This document shows positions 18,470 to 26,764 of a DNA stretch of 64,000 bases, one piece after another (the first letter of the stretch is position 1; every line of letters begins with the position of its first letter). The stretch spans positions 62,001-126,000 of the forward strand of contig NZ_CP015249.1 in the NCBI RefSeq assembly GCF_001632775.1. Reading direction: 5' to 3'. Both the position numbers and the translations under genes were made by a program. The notes below the pieces were generated by a model that made no database searches, was not told where the DNA came from, and saw only the letters and a list, made by a program, of their open reading frames with translations. The DNA comes from Dokdonella koreensis DS-123 (GTDB lineage: Bacteria; Pseudomonadota; Gammaproteobacteria; Xanthomonadales; Rhodanobacteraceae).

Positions 18470-20425
18470 ATGGATTTCTTCGCCCACCAGACCCAGGCGC
18501 GCAGGCAGTCGCGCCGGATGATCGCGCTTTTCGTGCTGGCGGTGATCGCGATCGTCGCACTGATCGACGCGGTCTTCCTGGCCGCCTTCGGCCGCGACCT
18601 GGGCGTGGGGTCGCCGGCCGGCAACGGCATCGCGGGCGTCGCCGTGGTCTCGTTGGTCGTCGTCGGTGCGATCGCCGCCGGCTCGATGTACCGGATCGCC
18701 ACGTTGCGCGGCGGTGGCGGTGCGGTGGCCCGCCAGCTCGGCGCGGTGCCGGTTCCGGAGAACACCCCCGATTTCGCCTACCGGCGGCTGCGCAACGTCG
18801 TCGAGGAGATCGCGATCGCCTCGGGCGTGCCGGTGCCCGAGGTCTACGTGCTGGAGGAGGATGCGGGCATCAACGCGTTCGCCGCCGGCTATGCGCCGAC
18901 CGACGCGGCGATCACGGTCACGCGTGGCGCGCTCGACAAGCTGGACCGCGACGAGCTGCAGGGTGTCATCGCGCACGAGTTCAGCCACGTGCTGAACGGC
19001 GACATGCGCCTCAACATCCGCCTCATCGGAGTCGTCTTCGGCATCCTGGTCATGGCCACGATCGGCCGCAAGATCATCGAGGTGACCGGCCGCGGCCGTG
19101 GCCGCAGCAGCGGTGGCATCGTGCTCTTCGGCGCCGCGCTGTTCGCCGCCGGATACATCGGCGTGCTGTTCGGCCGCATGATCAAGGCCTCGATCTCGCG
19201 CCATCGCGAGTACCTGGCGGATGCATCTGCCGTGCAGTTCACGCGCCAGACGGACGGCATCGCCGGTGCCCTCAAGAAGATCGGCGGCCTGGCCGAGGGC
19301 TCGCGGCTGTCCGGCGATGACCGCGAAGAGGTCGCCCACATGCTGTTCGGCGACGGCGTGGGCTATTCGGCGTTGTTCGCGACGCATCCGCCGCTGATCG
19401 GCCGGATCAAGCGCCTGCAGCCGGCGTTCGACCCGTCGGAGCTGGCGGCGATCGCCGCTGCCTGGTCCCATCCGGTGCGCGTCGGCGACGTCGAGGCCGC
19501 GCAAGTCTCGATCGCGGGGTTCGCGCCGGCCGAGGTGGCGTCGCGGCTGGCCTCGGCGCACCCGGCCGGCGCGGCGGCGCGTCTGCCGTCGGTCGAGGTC
19601 GCCGTCCAGGTGGATCCCGAGCGGGTATCGCGGCAGGTCGGCAACCCGGGCACCGACGACCAGCGCGCGGCAGCCGCGATCCACAGGGCGATTCCCGATC
19701 CGTTGCGCGAGGCGGCCTATCGCCAGGAGCGCGCGATGGCGGTGATCTTCGCGCTGCTGCTGGGCCAGGAAAGCGCCGTACGCGCTCGCCAGCTGCAGAC
19801 GATCGAGCAGCGCTTCGACCGCGGCACGCGTGCCGACGTCCAGGCATTGGCGATCGGTGTCGCTGCCTTGCACCCGGTCCAGCACCTGCCGCTGGCTGCG
19901 CTGGCGTTCCCCGCGCTGCGCCGCCGCCCGCGTCCGCAGCTGCAGGTGTTCCTGGCGGTGTTGCAGGAGCTGATCGCCGCCGACGGGCAGGTTTCGCTGG
20001 CCGAGTACTGCCTGGCGCGCCTGATCCGCGTACAGGTGATCGAGGCGCTCGATCCCTCGGCCACGCATATCGCCGGCCGGCTCAAGCTCCCGCAGGTGGC
20101 CGCTGAACTCGCCGACGTGTTCGCGACGCTCGCGCAGAAGGGGCATGCCGATCCGGTGGTCGCGCTGCGCGCCTATCGACTCGGGCTGCACGAGGCGCTG
20201 CCGGCCTCGACCGCGCCCTACGCTCCGCCGGCCGACTGGGGTGCGGCGCTGGACCAGGCGCTGCCGCGCCTGGACCGGCTGGCACCGGCCGGCAAGGAAC
20301 TGGTCGTGCGCGGCCTGACCGCCGCGATCAGCGAGGATGGCGTCATGAGCGTGGCCGAAGCGGAGCTGTTGCGGACGATCTGCGCGTCCCTGCACTGCCC
20401 GTTGCCGCCGATTCTGCAGCGGTAA
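18470..20425 (+). CDS. M48 family membrane zinc metalloprotease (HtpX-like) with extended C-terminus
   Basis: 651 residues, about twice the length of HtpX. Two N-terminal membrane helices (19-40, 55-73) precede the protease domain with zinc motif HEFSH at 169-173 and the distal ligand region SRHREYLADASAVQF near 245. Two more hydrophobic segments lie between them. The last 300 residues (from about 340) form an Ala/Leu-rich domain of unrecognised function that resembles TerB/DUF-type helical regions (LIAADGQVSLAEYCLARL, GLTAAISEDGVMSVAEAELLRTI). Such M48-TerB-like fusions occur downstream of lemA in proteobacteria. It probably degrades misfolded membrane proteins. Confidence 0.9.
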   Translation: MDFFAHQTQARRQSRRMIALFVLAVIAIVALIDAVFLAAFGRDLGVGSPAGNGIAGVAVVSLVVVGAIAAGSMYRIATLRGGGGAVARQLGAVPVPENTPDFAYRRLRNVVEEIAIASGVPVPEVYVLEEDAGINAFAAGYAPTDAAITVTRGALDKLDRDELQGVIAHEFSHVLNGDMRLNIRLIGVVFGILVMATIGRKIIEVTGRGRGRSSGGIVLFGAALFAAGYIGVLFGRMIKASISRHREYLADASAVQFTRQTDGIAGALKKIGGLAEGSRLSGDDREEVAHMLFGDGVGYSALFATHPPLIGRIKRLQPAFDPSELAAIAAAWSHPVRVGDVEAAQVSIAGFAPAEVASRLASAHPAGAAARLPSVEVAVQVDPERVSRQVGNPGTDDQRAAAAIHRAIPDPLREAAYRQERAMAVIFALLLGQESAVRARQLQTIEQRFDRGTRADVQALAIGVAALHPVQHLPLAALAFPALRRRPRPQLQVFLAVLQELIAADGQVSLAEYCLARLIRVQVIEALDPSATHIAGRLKLPQVAAELADVFATLAQKGHADPVVALRAYRLGLHEALPASTAPYAPPADWGAALDQALPRLDRLAPAGKELVVRGLTAAISEDGVMSVAEAELLRTICASLHCPLPPILQR

Positions 20426-20442
20426 CGTCCGCGGCGATCCCG

Positions 20443-20595
20443 TGCGCAAGCGGGCTGTCGAGAAACAGCCTGCTTGCGCGATCCAGGGATGGATCGCCCG
20501 CGGGTCAAAGGCTTGAGCGGTTGATCCGCGGAACACGTGGCGCGGCTTCGCCGCGACCGTGCGGGGTGAGGAAGGGCAGGACTGCCCTTCCTCGC
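20443..20595. repeat. Dispersed intergenic repeat, copy B
   Basis: Begins with a 15-nt-arm hairpin (20444-20458 / 20465-20479, one mismatch, CGAGAA loop). It continues with GGGATGGATCGC, CGCGGG, GTTGATC and TTCGCCGCGACCG, and ends in a perfect 11-bp hairpin (20568-20578 / 20583-20593, loop GGAC). It is homologous to copy A after glnE. It lies between the convergent M48 protease and pilU genes, so the final hairpin could serve as a two-way transcript end. Confidence 0.75.
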
Positions 20596-20602
20596 CAATC
20601 GG

Positions 20603-21709
20603 CTAGAACACGCCGGTATCGAATGCCTCTTCGGCGATCGGCGTATCACCGCCTTCGGCAAGGCGGATCTTGAGCGCCAGGCCGTCGCGCGAGTCGGCCT
20701 TGTTGAGCGCTTCTTCCAGGTCGATCTTGCCTTCCTTGTAGAGCGCGTAGAGCGCCTGGTCGAAGGTCTGCATGCCTTCCTGGAGGCTGCGGTCCATCGC
20801 TTCCTTGATCTCGTGGACCTGGCCGCGCCGCATGAGGTCACGGATCATCGGGGTATTGATCAGCACCTCGGCGGCCGGCAGCCGGCGGCCGTCCTTGCCC
20901 ATGACCAGGCGCTGGCTGATGACCGCCTTGAGGTTGAGCGACAGGTTCATCAGGATGTTCTTGTGCGCCGACTCCGGGAAGAAATTGAGGATGCGCTCGA
21001 GGGTCTGGTCGGCGTTGTTCGAGTGCAGCGTCGCCAGGCACAGATGGCCGGTCTCGGAGAACGCGATCGCCGCTTCCATCGTCAGCGCGTCGCGGATCTC
21101 GCCGATCATGATGACGTCCGGCGCTTCGCGCATCGCGTTCTTGAGCGCCTCGTGGAAGCCGTGGGTGTCCAGGCCCACCTCGCGCTGGTTGACGATCGAC
21201 TTCTTGTGCCGGTGCAGGTACTCGATCGGGTCCTCGACGGTCAGCACGTGCCCGGAGATGTTGGAGTTGCGGTAGTCGATCATCGAGGCCAGCGTGGTCG
21301 ACTTGCCCGAGCCGGTGGCGCCGACGACGAGGATCAGCCCGCGCGGCTCCATGATCAGGTCCTTGAAGATCTGCGGCAGGCGCAGTTCCTCGATGGACGG
21401 GATCTCGCTCTTGATGGCGCGGATGACCATGCCGACTTCGCCGCGCTGCTTGAACACGTTGATGCGGAAGCGGCCGGCGTCCTTGACCGCGATGGCCATG
21501 TTGAGCTCCAGGTCGCGCTCGAACTGCGGTACCTGGCCTTCGTCCATCAGCGAATAGGCGATCTTCTTGACCATGCCGTTGGGCAGGCCGGTGTTGCCGA
21601 GCGGATACAGCTTGCCTTCCACCTTGATGTGCACGGGCGCGCCGGTCGTCAGGAACATGTCCGACGCCCCCTTTTCGGTCATCAATTTCAGGAAGTAGCC
21701 GATATCCAT
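20603..21709 (-). CDS. pilU: PilT/PilU family type IV pilus retraction ATPase
   Basis: 368 residues from ATG 21709 (MDIGYFLKLMTEKGASDMFL). The sequence shows PilU-type features: Walker A GATGSGKST at 130-138, Asp box VLTVEDPIEYLH, Walker B APDVIMIGEIRD, and the His box GHLCLATLHSNNADQT. The C-terminus is longer and more acidic than in PilT (EGGDTPIAEEAFDTGVF), which favours PilU. PilU cooperates with PilT in pilus retraction and twitching motility at the inner membrane. The pilT gene is not in the window. The N-terminal extension of the open frame to 21748 lacks family similarity. Confidence 0.9.
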   Translation of the reverse strand: MDIGYFLKLMTEKGASDMFLTTGAPVHIKVEGKLYPLGNTGLPNGMVKKIAYSLMDEGQVPQFERDLELNMAIAVKDAGRFRINVFKQRGEVGMVIRAIKSEIPSIEELRLPQIFKDLIMEPRGLILVVGATGSGKSTTLASMIDYRNSNISGHVLTVEDPIEYLHRHKKSIVNQREVGLDTHGFHEALKNAMREAPDVIMIGEIRDALTMEAAIAFSETGHLCLATLHSNNADQTLERILNFFPESAHKNILMNLSLNLKAVISQRLVMGKDGRRLPAAEVLINTPMIRDLMRRGQVHEIKEAMDRSLQEGMQTFDQALYALYKEGKIDLEEALNKADSRDGLALKIRLAEGGDTPIAEEAFDTGVF

Positions 21710-21809
21710 CGCACGATTCCCCCAAGCCGCCGGCGGCGCGGTTGCCAAAGCCGTGCCGAGCTTCCCACAATAGCCAGCCTCAGCCCGCTCCGCACGTTAG
21801 AAGATGTTT

Positions 21810-22196
21810 ATGACATCAGCGCTCCGAAAAATCCATGCGTGGATCGCCCTTTTGGGCATCTGCCTGCTGGCTGCCTGCAGCCCCACCCGGCCGCCGGGCG
21901 ACCTGTTCGCGGGCGCCAACCGCAACCTGGCCGCGGCCCGGCAAGCCGGCGCGCAGACGTATGCGCCGCTGGAGCTGCGCTTCGCGGAGGAGCGCCTGGC
22001 CCAGGCGCAGGCGGCCAACGCCCGCGAAGACTATCCGGTGGCGGTGCGCCTGGCGCGCGAATCGGAAGCCAACGGCGAGCTGGCCACCGTCAAGGCGCGC
22101 CTGGGGAAGGCGCGCGAGACCGCCGATACCCTGCGCCAGCAGAACGCGGCGCTGCAGCGCGACCTGGACACGCGCGGCGGGGAGGTGCGGCGATGA
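21810..22196 (+). CDS. DUF4398 lipoprotein
   Basis: About 128 residues. A lipoprotein signal is visible (ALLGICLLAAC, lipidated Cys23), followed by a helical DUF4398 region: ANRNLAAARQAGAQTYAPLELRFAEERLAQA, then a coiled-coil-like stretch of alternating charged helices. ATG 21810 has AGAAG 6 nt upstream; the ATG at 21804 is two codons earlier. The stop overlaps the start of the following OmpA-like gene (ATGA), so the two are translationally coupled. The function is unknown; paired DUF4398/OmpA lipoproteins are probably envelope structural proteins. Confidence 0.8.
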   Translation: MTSALRKIHAWIALLGICLLAACSPTRPPGDLFAGANRNLAAARQAGAQTYAPLELRFAEERLAQAQAANAREDYPVAVRLARESEANGELATVKARLGKARETADTLRQQNAALQRDLDTRGGEVRR

Positions 22197-23185
22197 GCCC
22201 GGCGTTCCGATGGACCTGGACCGTGGCGCTGTCGGGCCTGATCCTCGCCGGCTGCCAGACCACCTCGCCCCAGCGCGACATCGATCTGCAACGCCTGGAG
22301 CGCAGCCTCGATCAACTGGCCGGCGACGCCCGCCTCGGGAGCCTGGCACCGGCCGAGATCGCGCGTACGCGCGCGGCCTTGTCCGCGTTGCGCGAGTCGC
22401 GCCTCGGTGGCGAGGAAGGCACGCACCAGGTCTACGTGGCCGAACGGCTGCTCGACATCGCCTGGGCCACTGCCCAGGCGCAGGAACTGGAGAACGAGAG
22501 CGAACGCCTGCAGCGCGAGCACGACCGCCTGCAGCTACAGGTCGCGCGGCTCGATGCGGCGATGGCGCGCGCCGAACTCGAACGGCAGCGCCTGGCATCG
22601 CAGATCCAGGCCGAGGAAGCCGCGCGGCTGGCGCAGGAAGCCGAGGCGGCGCGGCTGCAGGGCGACGAGGCCAACCTGGCGGCCGAGTCGGCTCGCGCCG
22701 AAGCGGCGCAGGCGCGGCGTATCGCCGACGCACAGTCCCAGGCGGCCGCCCTGGCCAAGCAGGAAGCGGCATTGGCGGCATCGGCCGCCGAATCGCTGCG
22801 CGCGCGCCTGGGCTCGCTGCAGGCGACCCGCGGCGCCCAGGGCATGCAGATGACGCTGGACGATGTCGCGTTCGCTCCCGGGCAGGCTGCACTCAAGCCG
22901 GAGGCACGCGCCGGCCTCGGCAAGGTGGTCGACTTCGTCAACGCCGATGCGGGCCGGCCGATCCGCATCCTCGGCCACAGCGATTCGACCGGCAACGCCA
23001 ATGCCAACCAGGTCCTTTCGCAGCGGCGGGCCGAGGCGGTGCGCGATGCGCTGGTGGCGGCCGGGGTCGACGCCGGGCGGATCACGGCGGTCGGTGCCGG
23101 TTCGGCGCAGCCGGTGGCCGGCAACGACACGCCGCAGGGACGCGCCCGCAATCGCCGCGTCGAGGTCATCCTCGAAGAGCGCTGA
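22193..23185 (+). CDS. OmpA-family peptidoglycan-associated lipoprotein with DUF4398-like coiled coil
   Basis: 330 residues. Signal peptide with lipobox LILAGC (Cys21). Residues about 30-215 are a long Ala/Glu/Arg/Gln-rich coiled coil. The OmpA domain at the C-terminus starts near QMTLDDVAFAPGQAAL and carries the peptidoglycan-binding signature: RILGHSDSTGNANANQVLSQRRAEAVRDAL and then GNDTPQGRARNRRVEVIL. It likely tethers the outer membrane to the cell wall. The start is set by ATG 22193 with GGGGAGG about 7 nt upstream, overlapping the previous stop. Confidence 0.9.
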   Translation: MSPAFRWTWTVALSGLILAGCQTTSPQRDIDLQRLERSLDQLAGDARLGSLAPAEIARTRAALSALRESRLGGEEGTHQVYVAERLLDIAWATAQAQELENESERLQREHDRLQLQVARLDAAMARAELERQRLASQIQAEEAARLAQEAEAARLQGDEANLAAESARAEAAQARRIADAQSQAAALAKQEAALAASAAESLRARLGSLQATRGAQGMQMTLDDVAFAPGQAALKPEARAGLGKVVDFVNADAGRPIRILGHSDSTGNANANQVLSQRRAEAVRDALVAAGVDAGRITAVGAGSAQPVAGNDTPQGRARNRRVEVILEER

Positions 23186-23251
23186 CCGGGCGGTCCCGGG
23201 CCTGCCGCCACCGTCCGAGCCGGGGGCTGGGGGGCGCGTGCGTTTCCTCGA

Positions 23252-23661
23252 AATTCGTTAAAAAAAGGTTTGTAAATCACCGATGAGGAAGGCGGCCGAT
23301 GGCGGTTGCGCCGGGTCCTGTCGAAGAGTAGTTTCGATCTCCCATGCGGGGATGGAAATTCCAGGTCCGCATGGGTCAAGCCCATGCCGACGAACGCAGA
23401 CATGCCAGCGGAGAGGGTCGCCTCGGTGGGCGAGCACCGGCCCGTGCGTCCGGGTGTTCCTGGCAGTGACATCCTTCTGCGCGCTTCCTCCGGGTCCGTC
23501 CCGCGTCCTTCGGCCTGGCGGCCTGCCCATGGCAGGCTCATTGACCTGCACCACCCGCCGACCTGTGGCGTGGCGCCCAGCTCCGCGCCACGCCACCGGG
23601 TCCGCGACCCCGGCCCGTGGAATCGCCGGAAGCCTTCCGGCGTTCCCCTTCGAGGAGAGAT
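23252..23661 (+). ncRNA. Hairpin-rich candidate leader RNA upstream of the DUF465 gene
   Basis: The 480-bp gap 23186-23665 has no convincing gene. It opens with an AT-rich island (23252-23278, TTCGTTAAAAAAAGG then TTTGTAAATC) unlike its GC-rich surroundings, plausibly a promoter. Four strong hairpins follow: 23341-23375 (9-bp perfect stem, plus inner TGGAA-A-TTCCA), 23521-23537 (7 bp, loop CAT), 23565-23596 (12-bp perfect stem, 8-nt loop) and 23625-23641 (8-bp arms). None has a T-run, so they are not ordinary terminators. The type of RNA is unknown, and the plus-strand assignment is inferred from the downstream gene. Confidence 0.35.
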
Positions 23662-23665
23662 GCTG

Positions 23666-23893
23666 ATGTTCGAAGAGAATGAGAAAGACGTCGAATCGCT
23701 GATGCAGTCCAACAGCGAGTTCCGCACGCTCTACTACAAGCACAGGGAGCTGGACAGCAAGGTGCACAACGCCGAGATCGGCGTCCTGCCGCTGGACGAC
23801 GTTACCCTGCACAATCTCAAGAAGGAAAAGCTCTGGGCCAAGGAAAAGCTCCTGCAGATGTGGGAAGCGCAAAGCCCGTCGCGGTCGGCCTGA
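23666..23893 (+). CDS. DUF465 (YdcH-like) small helical protein
   Basis: 75 residues. The DUF465 signature is clear: SNSEFRTLYYKHRELDSKVHNAE, then LDDVTLHNLKKEKLWAKEKLLQM, predicted as two antiparallel helices. YdcH-like proteins are widespread and uncharacterised. ATG 23666 has GGAGA about 7 nt upstream; the in-frame ATG at 23660 is too close to that site. It is preceded by the unusual structured leader and followed at 105 bp by the cystathionine beta-synthase gene on the same strand. Confidence 0.85.
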   Translation: MFEENEKDVESLMQSNSEFRTLYYKHRELDSKVHNAEIGVLPLDDVTLHNLKKEKLWAKEKLLQMWEAQSPSRSA

Positions 23894-23950
23894 CCGTTCC
23901 CGAATCCCGCGCGCGCCGCCCCGTGCACATCGGGGCGGTGTCGCCTCGGG

Positions 23951-23956
23951 TATGAT
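23951..23956 (+). promoter_or_regulatory. Candidate -10 box (TATGAT) for the cystathionine beta-synthase gene
   Basis: TATGAT about 43 bp before the ATG at 23999, in the short gap after the DUF465 gene. The preceding hairpin (GGGGCGG region near 23930) may end the upstream transcript. No clear -35 box. Confidence 0.35.
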
Positions 23957-23998
23957 CCCGGCGCGTCGACCCCCTGGCGGGTGTTTCCGGGAATCCGA

Positions 23999-25369
23999 AT
24001 GACGATCCACCACAGCGTTCTGGAGCTGATCGGCCGCACGCCGGTCGTCAAGACGCAACGCCTCGATACCGGCCGTTGCGACCTCTTCCTCAAGTTGGAA
24101 AGCGCCAATCCCGGCGGTTCGATCAAGGACCGTATCGGGCTCAGCATGATCGAGGCCGCCGAGAAGGCCGGGCGCATCCGGCCCGGCGACACCCTGGTCG
24201 AGGGCACGGCCGGCAACACCGGCATCGGTCTGGCCCTGGTCGCCCAGCAGAAGGGCTACAAGCTGATCCTGGTGGTGCCGGACAAGATGAGCCGCGAGAA
24301 GATCTTCAATCTTCGCGCGATGGGTGCGGACGTGATGCTGACCCGCTCGGACGTCGCCAAGGGACACCCGGACTACTACCAGGACCTGGCCGAGCGCGTC
24401 GCGCGCGAGACCCCCGGCGCGTACTTCATCAACCAGTTCGGCAACCCGGACAACCCGCTCGCGCACGAGCAGACCACCGGACCGGAGATCTACGAGCAGT
24501 TGGAAGGCCGCGTCGACGCGATCGTGTTCGGCTGCGGCTCGTCGGGAACGATGACCGGCCTTTCGCGCTATTTCGCCCGGGTTTCGCCGGCCACGGAGTT
24601 CATCCTGGCCGATCCGGTCGGATCGATCCTGGCCCAGTACATCAACGAGGGCACCCTGTCGACCAAGTCCGCGAGCTGGATGGTCGAGGGGATCGGCGAG
24701 GACTTCCTGCCGTCGATCAGCGATTTCAGCCGCGTCACCAAGGCCTATGCGGTCGCCGACAAGGACAGCTTCCTGACCGCGCGTGAGCTGCTGGCGAAGG
24801 AAGGCATCCTCGGCGGCTCCTCGACCGGCACGCTGGTGGCCGCTGCGTTGCGCTATTGCCGCGAGCAGACCACGCCCAAGCGGGTCGTGACGCTGGTGTG
24901 CGATACCGGCAACAAGTACCTGTCCAAGATGTACAACGACTACTGGATGCTCGACAACGGTTTCATCGAGCGTCCCAACCACGGCAACCTGCGCGACCTG
25001 ATCCTGCGCCCCTATGCCCAGCGCGATACCGTCGTGGTCAGTCCCGGCGATCTGCTGATCGTCGCCTACAACCGCATGAAGCTCTACGACGTCTCGCAGT
25101 TGCCGGTGATGGACGGCGACCGCATCGTCGGTATCCTCGACGAATCGGACGTGCTGATGCACGTGCTCGACGATGAGGGCCGGTTCCGAGATCCGGTATC
25201 GACGGCGATGGTCAGCAAGCTGCAGGTGCTCGACGTGCACGAGCCGATCCGGGCGCTGGTGCCGGTGTTCGGTGCCGGGCACGTCGCCATCGTCGTGGAG
25301 GGCGAGCGCTTCCTGGGCCTCATCACGCGTATCGACCTGCTCAATTTCCTGCGGCGGCGTGCCGGCTGA
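23999..25369 (+). CDS. Pyridoxal-phosphate cystathionine beta-synthase with tandem CBS domains
   Basis: 456 residues. The PLP fold-type II core (about 1-320) contains the Schiff-base lysine in NPGGSIKDRIGLSM (Lys43), the phosphate-contact and substrate loop EGTAGNTGIG, and the GGSSTGT loop. Two CBS domains (about 335-395 and 400-456) close the protein, with LPVMDGDRIVGILDESDVL and HVAIVVEGERFLGLITRIDLL. The full-length CBS arrangement favours cystathionine beta-synthase (homocysteine + serine) over cysteine synthase; regulation by an adenosyl ligand is possible. The ATG at 23999 gives MTIHHSVLELIGRTPVV. No gamma-lyase gene is adjacent. Confidence 0.9.
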   Translation: MTIHHSVLELIGRTPVVKTQRLDTGRCDLFLKLESANPGGSIKDRIGLSMIEAAEKAGRIRPGDTLVEGTAGNTGIGLALVAQQKGYKLILVVPDKMSREKIFNLRAMGADVMLTRSDVAKGHPDYYQDLAERVARETPGAYFINQFGNPDNPLAHEQTTGPEIYEQLEGRVDAIVFGCGSSGTMTGLSRYFARVSPATEFILADPVGSILAQYINEGTLSTKSASWMVEGIGEDFLPSISDFSRVTKAYAVADKDSFLTARELLAKEGILGGSSTGTLVAAALRYCREQTTPKRVVTLVCDTGNKYLSKMYNDYWMLDNGFIERPNHGNLRDLILRPYAQRDTVVVSPGDLLIVAYNRMKLYDVSQLPVMDGDRIVGILDESDVLMHVLDDEGRFRDPVSTAMVSKLQVLDVHEPIRALVPVFGAGHVAIVVEGERFLGLITRIDLLNFLRRRAG

Positions 25370-25548
25370 ACGCTCGGCCGCCGGTGTTCGGGCGGATCGG
25401 GGGTGCGCACCCGCCGGGCCGTTCTCTAGGAGGCCTCGCGGCACATCCGGAGCGGATCGGAAATGATAGGTTTCTCGCCGCCGATGCGTCCGGATAGTTC
25501 TCCGGTGCCACAGCCAGACACACCCCCGCCTTTTTCAGGAGAGAACCC

Positions 25549-26562
25549 ATGTTCGACAAGCTCGTCGACCGCCTGGTCCGCTCGGGAAACAAGACTGACG
25601 TGATGAAGGAAGGAGTATCGCGGGAAGCCGTCGAATGGGCTTACCGCCTCCTGTTGGGGCGGGATCCCGAAAGCGAGGCGGTCATCGCGCTGCAGATGGA
25701 GGGCAACCAGAACCTGGCCCAGCTGCGCAACAACTTCCTGGGCAGCCCCGAATTCGCGCCGACCTTGCCGCCGGGGGTGCGCATCCAGTTGCACGGCGGA
25801 GAGCCTCCGAGCGTGATCGAGAGCGACGGCAGCCCCGAGCTGCTGGCGCGGTTGTTCGAGCACGTGCACCGTTCCTGGCATCAGTTCGGCGAAGAGCAGC
25901 CGTTCTGGTCGGTGCTGACCGCGCCCGAGTACCGCGACCAGCCCCAGGACGCCGCGATCGACCGGTTCTTCGCCAGTGGGAAGGCCGAGATCGAGCGCTT
26001 CCAGAAGACGCTGGCGCGCATCGGCCTCGGCTTGGACGGCCGGCGGACGTGCCTGGAGTACGGCTGTGGCCTGGGCCGCGTGACGCGCCACCTCGCCCCC
26101 CACTTCGAACGGACGACCGGTGTCGATATCTCCGCTGCGCATCTGGCCAAGGCCAAGGCGCTCGCCGAAGCGAAGGGCATCGGCGGCATCGACTGGCTCC
26201 ACCTGCGATCGCTCGACCAGCTGGCCGATCTGCCGGAGGTCGATGTCATCTACTCGCTGATCGTGCTGCAGCACAATCCGCCGCCGGTCATCGAGCGCAT
26301 CATCAAGACGTTCGCACGGATCCTGCGGCCGGGCGGGATCGCCTACTTCCAGGTGCCGACCTATCGAGTGGGCTACGACTTCCGCCTGGCCGAGTACCTG
26401 CGCAATCCGCTCAAGCCGGGCATGGAGATGCACGTGTACCCGCAGGACCGCATTTTCCGCATCTTCGCGCAGGCCGGCGCAGTGCCGGTATCGATCGTGG
26501 AGGACGGTTGCACCGGCATCCCGCGCGAGCGCTCCAATACGTTCGTTTTCAAGAAGGACTAG
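25549..26562 (+). CDS. SAM-dependent methyltransferase with N-terminal DUF4214-like segment
   Basis: 337 residues. The N-terminus has VEWAYRLLLGRDPESEAV followed by NLAQLRNNFLGSPEF, resembling the DUF4214 repeat seen in glycan-related enzymes. The class I methyltransferase domain begins near residue 160: motif I LEYGCGLGRVTRHLA, motif II region TTGVDISAAHLAKAK, motif IV DVIYSLIVLQHNPPP and the post-motif RPGGIAYFQVPTY. The substrate is unknown; similar proteins act in cell-surface or capsule biosynthesis, which is inference. The start codon follows a good AGGAGAG site. A weak hairpin after the gene (26591-26598 / 26608-26615) may end transcription. Confidence 0.85.
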   Translation: MFDKLVDRLVRSGNKTDVMKEGVSREAVEWAYRLLLGRDPESEAVIALQMEGNQNLAQLRNNFLGSPEFAPTLPPGVRIQLHGGEPPSVIESDGSPELLARLFEHVHRSWHQFGEEQPFWSVLTAPEYRDQPQDAAIDRFFASGKAEIERFQKTLARIGLGLDGRRTCLEYGCGLGRVTRHLAPHFERTTGVDISAAHLAKAKALAEAKGIGGIDWLHLRSLDQLADLPEVDVIYSLIVLQHNPPPVIERIIKTFARILRPGGIAYFQVPTYRVGYDFRLAEYLRNPLKPGMEMHVYPQDRIFRIFAQAGAVPVSIVEDGCTGIPRERSNTFVFKKD

Positions 26563-26590
26563 GGCAGGTCATCCCTTCGCGGATGCGTGC

Positions 26591-26615
26591 GGACACCGGC
26601 GAAGCGTCGGTGTCC
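26591..26615 (+). terminator. Possible terminator after the methyltransferase gene
   Basis: Inverted repeat GGACACCG / CGGTGTCC with a 9-nt loop that can itself pair, followed by TTGCATTCC. The T-run is weak, so termination is uncertain. Confidence 0.4.
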
Positions 26616-26764
26616 TTGCATTCCACCTGTTGCATGACCGTGCCCCCGTTGACCGTCCGGCGCGGGCAGGGTGTCAAAGGTCCGGGGCCGGTCGGCAGCC
26701 GGTTTGCAGGGAAGCGACCGGCCGGCCGGGCTGGCCGGTGCCGATCGGCGGCCGGGCAACGTAT

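Noticed and set aside
23283-23666. 127-residue plus-strand ORF in the gap before the DUF465 gene
   Set aside because: It has a Cys/Arg/Pro/Gly-biased composition, no family similarity, and it covers the strong hairpins. The structured-RNA reading fits better.
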